Source of the DNA: an uncultured Thalassolituus sp.
GTDB taxonomy: Bacteria; Pseudomonadota; Gammaproteobacteria; Pseudomonadales; Oceanobacteraceae
Assembly: GCF_950066645.1 (NCBI RefSeq)
Contig: NZ_CATMFB010000010.1
Coordinates: 31,139-95,138, forward strand
Direction: 5' to 3'
DNA: 64,000 bases
Made by a program: the position numbers and the translations under genes. Numbering within the stretch: position 1 is the first letter of the stretch; each line of letters opens with the position of its first letter. Below the pieces are notes generated by a model. The model was not told the DNA's origin, ran no database searches, and saw only the letters and a program-made list of their open reading frames with translations. Shown one piece after another: positions 46,612 to 57,696 of the stretch.

Positions 46612-46634
46612 AAAAAAACCCGCGTAAAGCGGGC
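46612..46634 (-). terminator. intrinsic terminator after rpsT
   Basis: Read leftward, CCCGC and GCGGG pair across a five-base loop, followed by seven T. It separates rpsT from murJ. Confidence 0.9.
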
Positions 46635-46654
46635 TTTTCTTCGCCTGTCAGGGA

Positions 46655-46921
46655 TTAACCTTTCAGAGCGAATACCTTAGCATTCAGACGGCTCTTGATG
46701 CGAGCAGCAGAATTCTTGTGCAGAATACCTTTGTTCACAGATTTGTCGATGTAAGGTTGTGATGCAGTAAACGCGGCCTGAGCCTGTTCGTAGTCAGCAG
46801 ACGCTACAGCAGCGTTCACTTTCTTAACATAAGTACGCACCATTGAACGCAGTGCCATAGTACGTGCACGACGCTTGATAGCCTGACGGGCGCGTTTACG
46901 AGAACCAGCAGAATTTGCCAC
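46655..46921 (-). CDS. rpsT: 30S ribosomal protein S20
   Basis: The 88-residue basic protein (start MANSAGSRKRARQAIKRR, with AARIKSRLNAKV near the end) is S20, which binds 16S rRNA early in assembly. Its position next to murJ and ribF is conserved. It has its own terminator. Confidence 0.97.
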   Translation of the reverse strand: MANSAGSRKRARQAIKRRARTMALRSMVRTYVKKVNAAVASADYEQAQAAFTASQPYIDKSVNKGILHKNSAARIKSRLNAKVFALKG

Positions 46922-47034
46922 AGTCGGCTCCTCAGTAATTTGGTTTCAGTTAAATCTAAGAGGGCCGGAATTATCCGGATATAAACCAGCCCTGTCAACA
47001 GGAGATCCCGCCTTTTACCTGCGGGACGCAAACC

Positions 47035-47913
<879 letters not shown>

Positions 47914-49053
47914 TCAGAGCACCACCAGGTTATCCCTGTGAATCATTTCAGGTTCAGCAACCATTCCCAGCGCCTGCTCCAGACCAGAGCTTGGCATGCG
48001 CAGGATCTTTGCAGCCTCTTCGTGGCTGTAGTTTACCAGCCCTTTGGCAACCAGATGGCCTTTTTCATCGCGACAGGCAACGACCTGCCCACGCTCGAAC
48101 TGCCCTGATACGGCAACCACACCGATCGGCAGCAGGCTACGCCCACCATCGCGGAGCGCTTTCACCGCACCAGCATCCAGCACCAGCTCACCACGGGTCT
48201 GGAGATGCCCGGCAATCCACTGTTTGCGCGCCGCTTCAGGTTGTTTGTCAGCAAGCATCAGGGTGCCAAGCAACTCACCCTCACGCAGCCGCGTAATCAC
48301 GTTATCAATCCGCCCACCAACAATCACAGTGTCAGCTCCGGAGCGCGCAGCAAGTGTTGCTGCACGCACTTTAGTGACCATGCCACCGCGACCAAGCGCT
48401 CCACCGCCGCCCGCCATTGCCGCAAAACGGGGGTCAGACGCCTGCCCCTCGTAAATCAGCTCTGCATCGGGGTTGTTTCTTGGATCGGCGGTAAACAGCC
48501 CTTGCTGATCAGTAAGAATGACCAGCAGATCGGCCTCCACCAGATTGGCAACCAGCGCTCCCAGGGTATCGTTATCACCAAAGCAGATCTCGTCGGTGAC
48601 GACCGTGTCATTTTCATTGATGATAGGGACAACACCCAGACTCAGGAGGGTCCGCAGCGTGGTACGGGCATTCAGATAGCGCTTGCGATCACTGAGATCG
48701 TCGTGCGTCAGTAATATCTGTGCAGTGCGGTGGTCGTGTCTGGCAAAAGACGTTTCATAGGCCTGTACCAAGCCCATCTGACCCACCGCAGCGGCAGCCT
48801 GTAACTTGTGAACTTCCTCCGGGCGGGTTTTCCAACCCAGCCGGGTCATACCCTCGGCGACAGACCCGGACGACACCAGCACGACCTCATGGCCCGCAGC
48901 CAGCAGTCCCGATATCTGATCAACCCAGCTCTGCATACCACTGCGGTTCAGGCCAGTTCCGTCATTCGTCAGCAGTGCACTGCCAATCTTAATTACCCAG
49001 CGCTTCGCTCCAGCCAGACGCTGACGCGAAGCACGCCACTGCTCAAGACTCAT
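47914..49053 (-). CDS. proB: glutamate 5-kinase
   Basis: The 379-residue enzyme phosphorylates glutamate in the first step of proline synthesis. It has an amino-acid kinase domain ([42 protein letters not shown]) and a C-terminal PUA domain (about 280-370). It starts 12 bases after the obgE stop. The proB-obgE-rpmA-rplU order is conserved in Pseudomonas relatives. Confidence 0.96.
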   Translation of the reverse strand: MSLEQWRASRQRLAGAKRWVIKIGSALLTNDGTGLNRSGMQSWVDQISGLLAAGHEVVLVSSGSVAEGMTRLGWKTRPEEVHKLQAAAAVGQMGLVQAYETSFARHDHRTAQILLTHDDLSDRKRYLNARTTLRTLLSLGVVPIINENDTVVTDEICFGDNDTLGALVANLVEADLLVILTDQQGLFTADPRNNPDAELIYEGQASDPRFAAMAGGGGALGRGGMVTKVRAATLAARSGADTVIVGGRIDNVITRLREGELLGTLMLADKQPEAARKQWIAGHLQTRGELVLDAGAVKALRDGGRSLLPIGVVAVSGQFERGQVVACRDEKGHLVAKGLVNYSHEEAAKILRMPSSGLEQALGMVAEPEMIHRDNLVVL

Positions 49054-49065
49054 GCCACTCCCCGA

Positions 49066-50280
<1,215 letters not shown>

Positions 50281-50285
50281 TCAAA

Positions 50286-50323
50286 ACAAACAAAAACGCC
50301 CCAACTGCTATGCAGTCAGGGCG
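50286..50323 (-). terminator. terminator between rpmA and obgE
   Basis: Read leftward, CGCCCTGACTGC pairs imperfectly with GCAGTTGGGGCG around a short loop, and a T-run (TTTTTG) follows. It would reduce transcription from the ribosomal protein genes into obgE. Confidence 0.85.
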
Positions 50324-50344
50324 CATCAGCATACACCGGCGGAA

Positions 50345-50605
50345 TTAAGCCGCTGGAACTACGCTTACAGTCTTACGGTTCTTCGGACCTTTAACCTCGA
50401 ACTTCACTGCGCCTTCAGCGGTAGCGAACAGAGTGTGGTCACGGCCAACGCGTACATTGTCACCTGCGTGGAAACGAGTACCACGCTGACGAATGATGAT
50501 AGCGCCTGCTTTAGCGGTCTGACCGCCGAACAGCTTAACACCAAGGCGTTTGCTTTCGGAATCGCGACCGTTCTTGGTAGAACCACCAGCCTTTTTGTGT
50601 GCCAT
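50345..50605 (-). CDS. rpmA: 50S ribosomal protein L27
   Basis: The 86-residue protein begins [20 protein letters not shown], the unmistakable N-terminus of L27 that reaches the peptidyl transferase centre. It lies between rplU and obgE in the conserved order, 88 bases after rplU. Confidence 0.98.
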   Translation of the reverse strand: MAHKKAGGSTKNGRDSESKRLGVKLFGGQTAKAGAIIIRQRGTRFHAGDNVRVGRDHTLFATAEGAVKFEVKGPKNRKTVSVVPAA

Positions 50606-50693
50606 TGTCTTTCTCCTTCTGTGGGGTCACTGCAACACTGCGGATGCGGCGGCTTGGCCAGCCACGCGGGCCCCGGAATTCAAATTAACAGTA

Positions 50694-51005
50694 TTAGCCA
50701 GCAATGCTGGTGATTTTCAGTTCAGTGAACCACTGACGGTGGCCCATCTGCTTCATGTGGTGCTTACGACGCTTGAACTTCAGAATCTTCACTTTCTTGT
50801 GACGACCGTGGTTAACCACTTCTGCAGTTACTTTTGCGCCTTCTACAACCGGTGCGCCGATTTTAACATCGTCGCCGTTACCGATCAGCAGAACTTTTTC
50901 CAGTTCAACGGTTTCGCCAGTCGCAACTTCCAGTTTCTCAACCTTCAGAGTCTGACCTTCTTCAACACGGTATTGCTTACCGCCAGTGACCACTACAGCG
51001 TACAT
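50694..51005 (-). CDS. rplU: 50S ribosomal protein L21
   Basis: The 103-residue protein begins [20 protein letters not shown] and has [21 protein letters not shown] near the end, as in L21. It is the first gene of the rplU-rpmA unit and is divergent from ispB. A small hairpin and a direct repeat lie in its leader (51024-51054). Confidence 0.98.
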   Translation of the reverse strand: MYAVVVTGGKQYRVEEGQTLKVEKLEVATGETVELEKVLLIGNGDDVKIGAPVVEGAKVTAEVVNHGRHKKVKILKFKRRKHHMKQMGHRQWFTELKITSIAG

Positions 51006-51023
51006 AACTGTATCTCTCCGCTT

Positions 51024-51054
51024 ACACTTTTCAGTGTGTTTCTGTTCAGTGTGT
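51024..51054 (-). promoter_or_regulatory. hairpin and direct repeats in rplU leader
   Basis: ACACT at 51024-51028 pairs with AGTGT at 51033-51037 over a 4-base loop. TTCAGTGTGT occurs twice, at 51030-51039 and 51045-51054, 15 bases apart. They lie 19-49 bases before the rplU ATG. Feedback control by a ribosomal protein is possible but not shown. Confidence 0.3.
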
Positions 51055-51250
51055 ATCCCGCTGCTTCTTAAAAGGGGGTACCTGCTTCTACTGGCAACGC
51101 TCTGGTTTCCATATGGCAGGGAGCAGAAATTCGGGGCGCGAGACTATACCCCAGCATGAAATAATGCGCAAGTGTATGACCGGCCTTTCCTTGACAGGCG
51201 CGACACTGCTCCCTACGATTGCGCCAAGAATAAGCAGGCACTCAATAATC

Positions 51251-52219
51251 ATGCACATTAAAGACGTACTGGCCACAGTAGGCGAAGAGTTCCAGGCAGT
51301 AGACAGCCTGATCCACGAGCAGCTCGAATCCCGGGTTCCTCTGGTTGAGAAAATCGCCGAATATATCGTCAGTAGCGGCGGTAAACGCATACGCCCACTG
51401 CTGGTATTGCTGACGGCAAAGTCATTCGGACGCGCCGATGCCGACGCCGTCAAACTGGCCACCGTCATTGAGTTTCTGCACACAGCAACGTTGCTACATG
51501 ACGACGTGGTGGATACCTCCGACATGCGCCGTGGCAATCCGACCGCAAACGCCAGATGGGGTAATGCGCCGAGTGTCCTGGTCGGAGACTTCCTTTACAG
51601 CCGCGCGTTCGAAATGATGGTCGAGCTGGCCTCTATTCCGGTGATGCAGATCCTGTCGAATGCGACCTGTGTGATTGCCGAAGGCGAAGTACTGCAGCTG
51701 ACCAACGTGAAAAACCCGGATACGACCGAAGCGCAGTACATGGATGTGATTCATGGCAAAACAGCCATGTTATTTGAGGCCTCTACCCACTCAGCAGCAT
51801 CCCTGCTCGGGCTGAATGACCAGGACCGCCTCGCATTTAAAGAGTATGGCAAAGAGCTTGGCATGGCGTTTCAGCTGGTCGATGATGTTCTCGACTATGA
51901 GGGCAACGCCGAAGAAATGGGCAAGAACGTTGGCGATGATCTTGCCGAAGGCAAGCCAACACTGCCGCTGATCCACGCGATGGCTAACGCCAGCGAAGCA
52001 GACAGTCAGCTGATCCGCCAGGCGATCCGTAAAGGCGGACTGGATTCTATGGACGACGTCCTGCGTATTGTTCATGCCTGTGGATCTATCGAATACACAC
52101 GCCAGCAGGCGCAGGCCTGTCGTGACCGGGCTCAGGCTCATCTCGCTCATCTGCCACAGTCAGCGGCGAAAGATGCCCTGATGGCTCTGGCCACTATTGC
52201 GGTTGAACGCACTACCTGA
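51251..52219 (+). CDS. ispB: octaprenyl diphosphate synthase
   Basis: This 322-residue trans-polyprenyl synthase makes the isoprenoid tail of ubiquinone. The two aspartate-rich motifs are intact: DDVVD at 84-88 and DDVLD at 210-214, with GGKRIRP near 43-49. The start at ATG 51251 fits the family; the frame continues upstream into the rplU promoter region without homology. The divergent rplU/ispB order is conserved in gammaproteobacteria. Confidence 0.95.
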   Translation: MHIKDVLATVGEEFQAVDSLIHEQLESRVPLVEKIAEYIVSSGGKRIRPLLVLLTAKSFGRADADAVKLATVIEFLHTATLLHDDVVDTSDMRRGNPTANARWGNAPSVLVGDFLYSRAFEMMVELASIPVMQILSNATCVIAEGEVLQLTNVKNPDTTEAQYMDVIHGKTAMLFEASTHSAASLLGLNDQDRLAFKEYGKELGMAFQLVDDVLDYEGNAEEMGKNVGDDLAEGKPTLPLIHAMANASEADSQLIRQAIRKGGLDSMDDVLRIVHACGSIEYTRQQAQACRDRAQAHLAHLPQSAAKDALMALATIAVERTT

Positions 52220-52230
52220 CGGAGAACAAC

Positions 52231-53949
52231 ATGCGCACGGGAATCTGGTTTCTGCTACTGCTACTGAGCTTCCCGTCGCACAGCAGCCTCCTCGACAAGC
52301 TCACCCAGAGCGAACCTGAATTCCTGCCCGTTGAGCAGGCTTTTCCTGTGACCTACTCTCAGGCATCGGGCAGCATCAGCGCTCACTGGGAAACCGCTTC
52401 CGGCTACTATCTGTATCAACACCGGATTTTCCTGACACAGGGAGAGCACCGGCTGGAGCCTGTCTTCTGGTCTGCACCAGGCAAGCCCAAATACGATGAT
52501 GCCTTTGGCGATGTCATCGCTTTCTATGGTGATCTGGGCGTCAGCTTCGACACGCGCACCCTGGATGCCGGAAACGTGACTCTGCACTATCAGGGGTGTG
52601 CGGACGCAGGGCTCTGCTACCCCCCTCAGCGTCTCAGGATCACTCTGGAGAAAAGTTCAGCCGCTGGCGACAATGCACCTGAGACCACAGACATCCCCTG
52701 GTTCAGTGGCCGTTCTGCGGGCGCAGTCATCGGACTCTTCTTTCTTCTGGGACTGGGACTGACCTTCACTCCCTGCGTACTGCCGATGGTCCCTATTCTG
52801 ACCAGCGTCGTGCTGGGTCAGCAGACCCCGTCTCCGTTGCGGGGCTTCCTGCTGTCACTGGTGTATGTCACAGGAATGGCGTTCACCTATGCGGCTGCCG
52901 GCCTCGCGGTTGGGCTGCTTGGTGCCGGAGCTAACCTGCAGGTCTGGATTCAGAGCCCGGCTGTTCTGTCGGTGTTTGCCCTGCTGTTTGTTCTGCTCGC
53001 CATGTCGATGTTTGGACTGTACGAACTTCAGCTACCGGCGTTTCTGCGTAACCGCCTGAACACCATGAGCCAGAAACAGGAAGGTGGGCGCTACGGCAGC
53101 GTTCTTATCATAGGTGTGCTGTCAGCACTCGTCGTGTCCCCCTGCGTATCCGCCCCGCTGGCAGGCGCATTGGCCTACCTAAGCACAACCGGTGATGCTG
53201 TACTGGGCGGGGCAGCGTTACTGGCCCTCGGCTTTGGTATGGGGACACCTCTGATTATTCTCGGTACCACTGGCGCACGCGTCCTGCCCAAAGCCGGCAT
53301 CTGGATGGACAAAGTAAAATACCTGTTCGGCTTTATGCTGATTGGCGTCGCTCTCTGGCTCATCGGGCGGCTGATGCCCGACGCCTGGCTGCTGGGAGGC
53401 TATGGCGTACTGGCGATCAGCGCCGGCATTGTCTTTGGGGCGCTGAAACCTGCTCCCTCAGGTGTCGGCAAAGTCATCCGCTTTATCAGTCTGATGACCT
53501 TCATCTACGGTGTGATTGCCATTGCTGGCGCCCTGCAGGGAAATAAAAGCTTCCTGAACCCTCTGGAGCCACACAGCAGCGAGCCCGCAACGCCTTTTAT
53601 TCACACGACATCTGTGTCAGAAGTCCACAAGATCATCCTCGCAGCAGAGGACAAACCCGTCATGCTGGATCTCTATGCTGACTGGTGCATCAGCTGTAAA
53701 GTCATGGAAGAAGAGATCTTCGCCGACAGTGAAGCTCAGGACGCTCTCGGGCATCTCATCTGGGTACAACTGGACCTGACCGACAACACTGAAGAACAGC
53801 GCCAGTTCCTTCAGGACCAGGCGGTGTTCGGACCTCCGACCATTCTGTTCTTTCAGCCAGGAAGCCTGAAGACCATCGGACGAAGTGTCGGCGAACGGGA
53901 CAAGGAACAGTTTCTGCTGGAAGCATCAGACATGGTTCCGGCCCCCTGA
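52231..53949 (+). CDS. dsbD: thiol:disulfide interchange protein DsbD
   Basis: This 572-residue protein carries reducing power from cytoplasmic thioredoxin to the periplasm. After a signal peptide come the N-terminal periplasmic domain with its cysteine pair (YQGCADAGLCYPP), eight membrane helices with TPCVLPMVPI and SPCVSAPLAG, and a C-terminal thioredoxin domain with the active site DWCISCK. All three cysteine pairs are present. It starts 11 bases after ispB and probably shares its transcript. Confidence 0.95.
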   Translation: MRTGIWFLLLLLSFPSHSSLLDKLTQSEPEFLPVEQAFPVTYSQASGSISAHWETASGYYLYQHRIFLTQGEHRLEPVFWSAPGKPKYDDAFGDVIAFYGDLGVSFDTRTLDAGNVTLHYQGCADAGLCYPPQRLRITLEKSSAAGDNAPETTDIPWFSGRSAGAVIGLFFLLGLGLTFTPCVLPMVPILTSVVLGQQTPSPLRGFLLSLVYVTGMAFTYAAAGLAVGLLGAGANLQVWIQSPAVLSVFALLFVLLAMSMFGLYELQLPAFLRNRLNTMSQKQEGGRYGSVLIIGVLSALVVSPCVSAPLAGALAYLSTTGDAVLGGAALLALGFGMGTPLIILGTTGARVLPKAGIWMDKVKYLFGFMLIGVALWLIGRLMPDAWLLGGYGVLAISAGIVFGALKPAPSGVGKVIRFISLMTFIYGVIAIAGALQGNKSFLNPLEPHSSEPATPFIHTTSVSEVHKIILAAEDKPVMLDLYADWCISCKVMEEEIFADSEAQDALGHLIWVQLDLTDNTEEQRQFLQDQAVFGPPTILFFQPGSLKTIGRSVGERDKEQFLLEASDMVPAP

Positions 53950-53980
53950 TCCAGAGCAGATTGCCGGAACCCTTGCCTGA

Positions 53981-54151
53981 TCAGTGGCCGGAGCGTCGGA
54001 ACAGTCCGGCGACAAACGTAATAACGACAAGCGCCAGAAAGACAAAAAACAGGATTTTGGCAATCTCAACAGACACGCCTGCAATACCACCAAACCCCAG
54101 AACACCAGCAATCAGAGCGATTACCAGAAACACCATTGCGTAGTACAACAT
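53981..54151 (-). CDS. DUF1328 small membrane protein (YtjA-like)
   Basis: This 56-residue frame on the minus strand starts at ATG 54151 and ends at TGA 53981. It begins [20 protein letters not shown] and contains two hydrophobic helices separated by [12 protein letters not shown], ending in LFRRSGH. This is the signature of DUF1328 inner-membrane mini-proteins, whose function is unknown and which are often stress-induced. It is convergent with dsbD. The ribosome site (GGGGTAACTCTT) is weak. Confidence 0.88.
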   Translation of the reverse strand: MLYYAMVFLVIALIAGVLGFGGIAGVSVEIAKILFFVFLALVVITFVAGLFRRSGH

Positions 54152-54329
54152 AAGAGTTACCCCGCTTTTATGAATGTATGCGGTAGGAGTAAAAAGAGGT
54201 GAATCGGTTCCTGCCCTTGTCTACAGAGTGAGCATTTCTGAACTGACCGGGCTGCAGACTGTCCGGCTCGACTTGAAACCAGATAACTGAATCACCATAT
54301 AAAGATCATTAGTTAACGATGGATTTCTT

Positions 54330-54770
54330 ATGCATATTTCATGTCCAGACTGCGGCGCAATCAACCGGATTCCGGAAGATAAGCGGCAACAGCCGGGCCA
54401 GTGCGGCCGCTGTAAATCGGCCCTGTTCAGTGGTCAGGTTGCTGATCTGACGGACGCCAGTTTTGATCGCTTTATTACCAGGAATGATCTTCCGGTGGTG
54501 GTGGACTTCTGGGCGACCTGGTGTGGCCCCTGCCAGATGATGGCCCCCGTCTTTAAAGACGTGGCCGCGCAGCTGCCCTTTGATGCCCGCTTTGCCAAAG
54601 TGAACACCGAACAGGCCCAGGCAACCGCAGGCCGCTTTGCGATCCGCAGCATTCCGACACTGATCGTGTTTTTTCAGGGTAAAGAAATCGACCGACTGTC
54701 TGGAGCGCTCCCTGCGCAACAGCTCAAACAGTGGATTCAGCAGGCACTGATCAAATGCCGTCAGGTCTAG
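54330..54770 (+). CDS. trxC: thioredoxin 2
   Basis: The 146 residues have an N-terminal zinc ribbon with Cys5, Cys8, Cys25 and Cys28, then a thioredoxin domain with the active site WCGPC (Cys65, Cys68) and the cis-proline segment IRSIPTLIVF. The extra zinc module identifies TrxC. In other bacteria TrxC is induced by oxidative stress. The end overlaps the convergent gene by 20 bases. The 178 bases upstream hold no site I recognise. Confidence 0.95.
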   Translation: MHISCPDCGAINRIPEDKRQQPGQCGRCKSALFSGQVADLTDASFDRFITRNDLPVVVDFWATWCGPCQMMAPVFKDVAAQLPFDARFAKVNTEQAQATAGRFAIRSIPTLIVFFQGKEIDRLSGALPAQQLKQWIQQALIKCRQV

Positions 54771-55890
54771 CGTTACCGCGCACCACATACTGAAGCGCCT
54801 GCATCGCAGGCTCTATCGCCTCCTGCCAGTCGATCGCTTCACGATACAGGCCATCCAGGCTGTTCATGTGATCTTCCACCAGATTCAGCATGCGCTCCTC
54901 CTGCTCGTCATTCAGACTCAGCATCAGAAGCTCTTCACGCAGTTCAATTTTCAGGTCTCCGCGCTCATGAGCAACCCGACTGAGCATGGCGTTCTGGTTT
55001 TCCCGGAACTCGTGCAGACGGTGTTCAGCGTCGTTCACGACACTCAGCAGTTTGTCTTTTTCGCGCAGCTGTTCTTCCATATTAAGACTACCTACACGCG
55101 CATCAGCGGCGCTGAGAACAACACAGAGATGGTCTTTGATCCGCCCATAGCGGGCTTCATCTTCGTAGGGCACGTTTTTTACGAACAGTGAGGCCTGAGG
55201 ATAATTCACCAGCATCCGACGACCGAATTCCATGATCCGTCCGCCGGTATGCCCGGACTGCATCAGATCTTCTTCAAGCGGGGTGGTCGCTCCCGCGTGA
55301 GAGAAGTACCTTGGCCAGTCGTCATTGGTTTTCCAGCACGAAAAGACCACATTCAGCCCGAAACGGGACAGCAGCCCGAGCATCGCCTGAGCCAGTTCTT
55401 CGAGCTTGTGGCACATAGAGATCTGCTCCATAAAACGCACGATCTCGCCCTGCTCAGCCGAGTGAGTCATGGCTTCAAAGGCCGCCTGACGCGCCACTTC
55501 TGCTGACGACAACAGTTCCCGCTCGTAGCGACGCTGGTGCAATGCCCGGCTGACCTTGGTCTGCAGTTCAGTGATATCAAAGGGCGCAGTAATGTAATCG
55601 TCGACACCCGCTTCATAAACGGCCAGGCGTGTTTCCAGAGCCTGGTTCTCGCCCACATAGATCACAGGTGTTGAGGCTGTTTCCGGACGACTGCGCAGCT
55701 CTCTGACGATGCATTTTTCCTCTTCGCCCAGACACGAGCTATCGAGAACAAAGCAGTCCGCGTCGTTGTTGCCCGCGGCAAAGTAATCGGACAGTGATGC
55801 ATAACCGGCCACATCCAGATGACTGAGTACCTGTGTCAGTAACGACACTGACTGATGCTTATTATCCAGAACAATCACTCTGCCCTGCAT
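54751..55890 (-). CDS. atypical response-regulator receiver protein of unknown output
   Basis: The 379-residue protein starts at ATG 55890 behind GAGGG; an upstream in-frame ATG at 55938 is possible. An N-terminal receiver domain (about 1-120) keeps the presumed phospho-acceptor Asp50 (FVLDSS) but lacks the second acidic residue of the pocket (LDN). It has Ala102 where the invariant Lys should be (DYITAPFD) and no Thr/Ser at VIYVGEN. The middle part (about 150-280) may be a GAF-like sensor domain, and the C-terminal third is a coiled coil rich in Glu and Arg. No DNA-binding or enzymatic motif is seen. Confidence 0.7.
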   Translation of the reverse strand: MQGRVIVLDNKHQSVSLLTQVLSHLDVAGYASLSDYFAAGNNDADCFVLDSSCLGEEEKCIVRELRSRPETASTPVIYVGENQALETRLAVYEAGVDDYITAPFDITELQTKVSRALHQRRYERELLSSAEVARQAAFEAMTHSAEQGEIVRFMEQISMCHKLEELAQAMLGLLSRFGLNVVFSCWKTNDDWPRYFSHAGATTPLEEDLMQSGHTGGRIMEFGRRMLVNYPQASLFVKNVPYEDEARYGRIKDHLCVVLSAADARVGSLNMEEQLREKDKLLSVVNDAEHRLHEFRENQNAMLSRVAHERGDLKIELREELLMLSLNDEQEERMLNLVEDHMNSLDGLYREAIDWQEAIEPAMQALQYVVRGNARPDGI

Positions 55891-56010
55891 GGAACGGCCC
55901 TCAAAGACGTAAATGAGATGCTTATAAATAAAGTTCACACGGCCGGATAAGTCCAGATGTTACCGATTGTTTCTCCAAGCAGGTCACAATTAAACACACC
56001 AGCAGGAGGC

Positions 56011-56024
56011 ATGATTCAAATCAA
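56011..56024 (+). promoter_or_regulatory. FNR/Anr-like box upstream of DUF465 gene
   Basis: ATGAT-TCAA-ATCAA matches TTGAT-N4-ATCAA at nine of ten fixed positions. A weak -10 (TAGTCT, 56046-56051) lies where a class II FNR-dependent promoter would place it, about 41 bases from the box centre to the presumed start. This suggests induction at low oxygen. Confidence 0.5.
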
Positions 56025-56080
56025 GGCGAACTTTTCTGTCAGGGGTAGTCTGAAAACAACAACACAAAGGAGCGAATGTA

Positions 56081-56317
56081 ATGACCATTGAACATCACGA
56101 TCTGCATCACGAATTTCCTGATATGTCAGAAAAAATCCGCGAAATGAAGATGACCGACCGACACTTTGCCCGCCTGTTTGAGGAGTACCATGACGTTGAT
56201 CGCGAGGTACGTAAAATCGAAGAAGACGTCACACCCGCCGCGGATGAGACTCTGGATGCGCTCCGCATGAAGCGGGTTCACCTGAAAGATGACCTCTACT
56301 CCATGCTGAAAGCGTAA
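56081..56317 (+). CDS. DUF465 (YdcH-like) small protein
   Basis: The 78 residues begin MTIEHHDLHHEFPDMSEKIR. They have the DUF465 pattern: an HxLxxEFP motif, then DRHFARLFEEYHDVDREVRKIE and MKRVHLKDDLYSML, forming a helical hairpin. These soluble proteins are common and of unknown function. A good AAAGGAG site precedes the ATG. An FNR-like box lies 57 bases upstream. The gene is convergent with the outer-membrane factor gene, 6 bases apart. Confidence 0.88.
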   Translation: MTIEHHDLHHEFPDMSEKIREMKMTDRHFARLFEEYHDVDREVRKIEEDVTPAADETLDALRMKRVHLKDDLYSMLKA

Positions 56318-56323
56318 TCTCTC

Positions 56324-57694
56324 TTAGCCGCCTCTGGGGATATCCCCCAGGGTGAGGTACAGCGCAATCAAGGCGTTCAGGTGGCTCTGACGTGTACTCA
56401 CCATAGAGTCGCGGGCGCTGAAGAAGGTGCGCTGTGCGCTCAGCAGGTCGCTGAAATCGGTATCACCGGAATCAAAGCGGATCTGCGCAAGGTGAAGCAG
56501 CCGCTCGTTATTAGCCAGCACCAGAACGCTGTTGTGCAGTTCCTCCTGCTGGTAACTGAGTTCGTCCAGAGCATCGAGGGCTTCCTGCATAGCCGCCCGC
56601 ACGGTGCGTCGGTACTCAATCTGAGCCACTCGCTCTGCGGACTCCGCCTGAGCAATCTGAGCTGATATTTTCCCACCATCAAACAGCGGCAGCGCCAGAC
56701 TTTCTCCGAGAGAGAGTGCCCAACCGGTAGGATTCAGAACGTCAGATGCGGACAGTCCCGCACTGAGGCTCAGAGACGGCCAACGGCTGCTTTCTGCCTG
56801 CCAGACACTGGCATGGCTCTGCCAGAGCGCAATGTTCGCCTGACGGATATCGGGCCGCTGAGCCAGGAGACTGGCCGGCTGAACAGCGGCAACCGCAGGC
56901 AGATTCAGCTCTGCCAGCGTCAGATTCATCGTCGGTAGCGTCAGAGTGTCAGACCCGATCAGCGCCGCCAGCGCCCGCTTCTGTACCGCCAGGTTTTTCT
57001 CCAGCCCTGCCAGGCGACTGATCAGAGACAGGGTTGTGTTGCGCTGCTGGGCGATTTCCATCCCCGAGACCACACCGGCTTCAAACTTCACCTGAACAAT
57101 ACGTTCGAGCTCCTGGGAGGCCTCAAGGTTGCTGTAGGCGATACGCAGGCTTTCCTGGGAAGCAAGCAGCGCAATGTATTGCTGCACCACCTGCCCGGTC
57201 AGCATCATTTCTGCGCTACGCAGAGTCAGCCTCTGGCTTTCAAAATCCAGTTCAGCACTGTCGATATCCGCAGCTCGTCTTGCCCACAGATCTATCTCGT
57301 ATCCGGCGGAGAAACTCAGGCTGGAACCACTGCTGAATCCAGTGTCACTGTTGTCGAGATCTTTGCGATGGCTCGCCCCCGCGCGGAAAGACAACGACGG
57401 CCAGAGGTCTGCGCGGGATTGACTCAGTGCCGCTTCCGCTGACTGCAGACGCTCGAGAGCCACCTGAACATCCGGGCTGTCACTCATCGCCTGCGCCAGC
57501 AGCGCATCCAGCTCCGGACTACCTAACTGAGTCCACCAGTCATACGCCGGCGCAACCGCATCTTCCTGGACGAAGCTGTGATCCGCAGGCAGCTCTGGTT
57601 CCATTGGCTCGAGATCACGCAGAGGACTGGCACAACCAAATACCATACCCGAAGAAATCAGTACGACCCATGTTCTATAAAACGCTGCAGGCAT
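56324..57694 (-). CDS. outer-membrane efflux factor (NodT/TolC-like lipoprotein)
   Basis: The 456-residue lipoprotein has the lipobox VFGC (Cys21). Two OEP repeats (about 55-245 and 265-450) form the alpha-barrel, recognised by ADLWPSLSFRAGASH and LPLFDGGKISAQI. It is the outer-membrane exit duct for the MacA-MacB pump encoded just upstream (gap of 2 bases). The three-gene order resembles PvdR-PvdT-OpmQ, which exports pyoverdine in Pseudomonas. The substrate here is unknown. Confidence 0.9.
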   Translation of the reverse strand: MPAAFYRTWVVLISSGMVFGCASPLRDLEPMEPELPADHSFVQEDAVAPAYDWWTQLGSPELDALLAQAMSDSPDVQVALERLQSAEAALSQSRADLWPSLSFRAGASHRKDLDNSDTGFSSGSSLSFSAGYEIDLWARRAADIDSAELDFESQRLTLRSAEMMLTGQVVQQYIALLASQESLRIAYSNLEASQELERIVQVKFEAGVVSGMEIAQQRNTTLSLISRLAGLEKNLAVQKRALAALIGSDTLTLPTMNLTLAELNLPAVAAVQPASLLAQRPDIRQANIALWQSHASVWQAESSRWPSLSLSAGLSASDVLNPTGWALSLGESLALPLFDGGKISAQIAQAESAERVAQIEYRRTVRAAMQEALDALDELSYQQEELHNSVLVLANNERLLHLAQIRFDSGDTDFSDLLSAQRTFFSARDSMVSTRQSHLNALIALYLTLGDIPRGG

Positions 57695-57696
57695 GA

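Noticed and set aside
56330..56352. CTGGGG/CCCCAG palindrome near the end of the outer-membrane factor gene, considered as a terminator
   Set aside because: It is inside the coding end and has no T-run on either strand.
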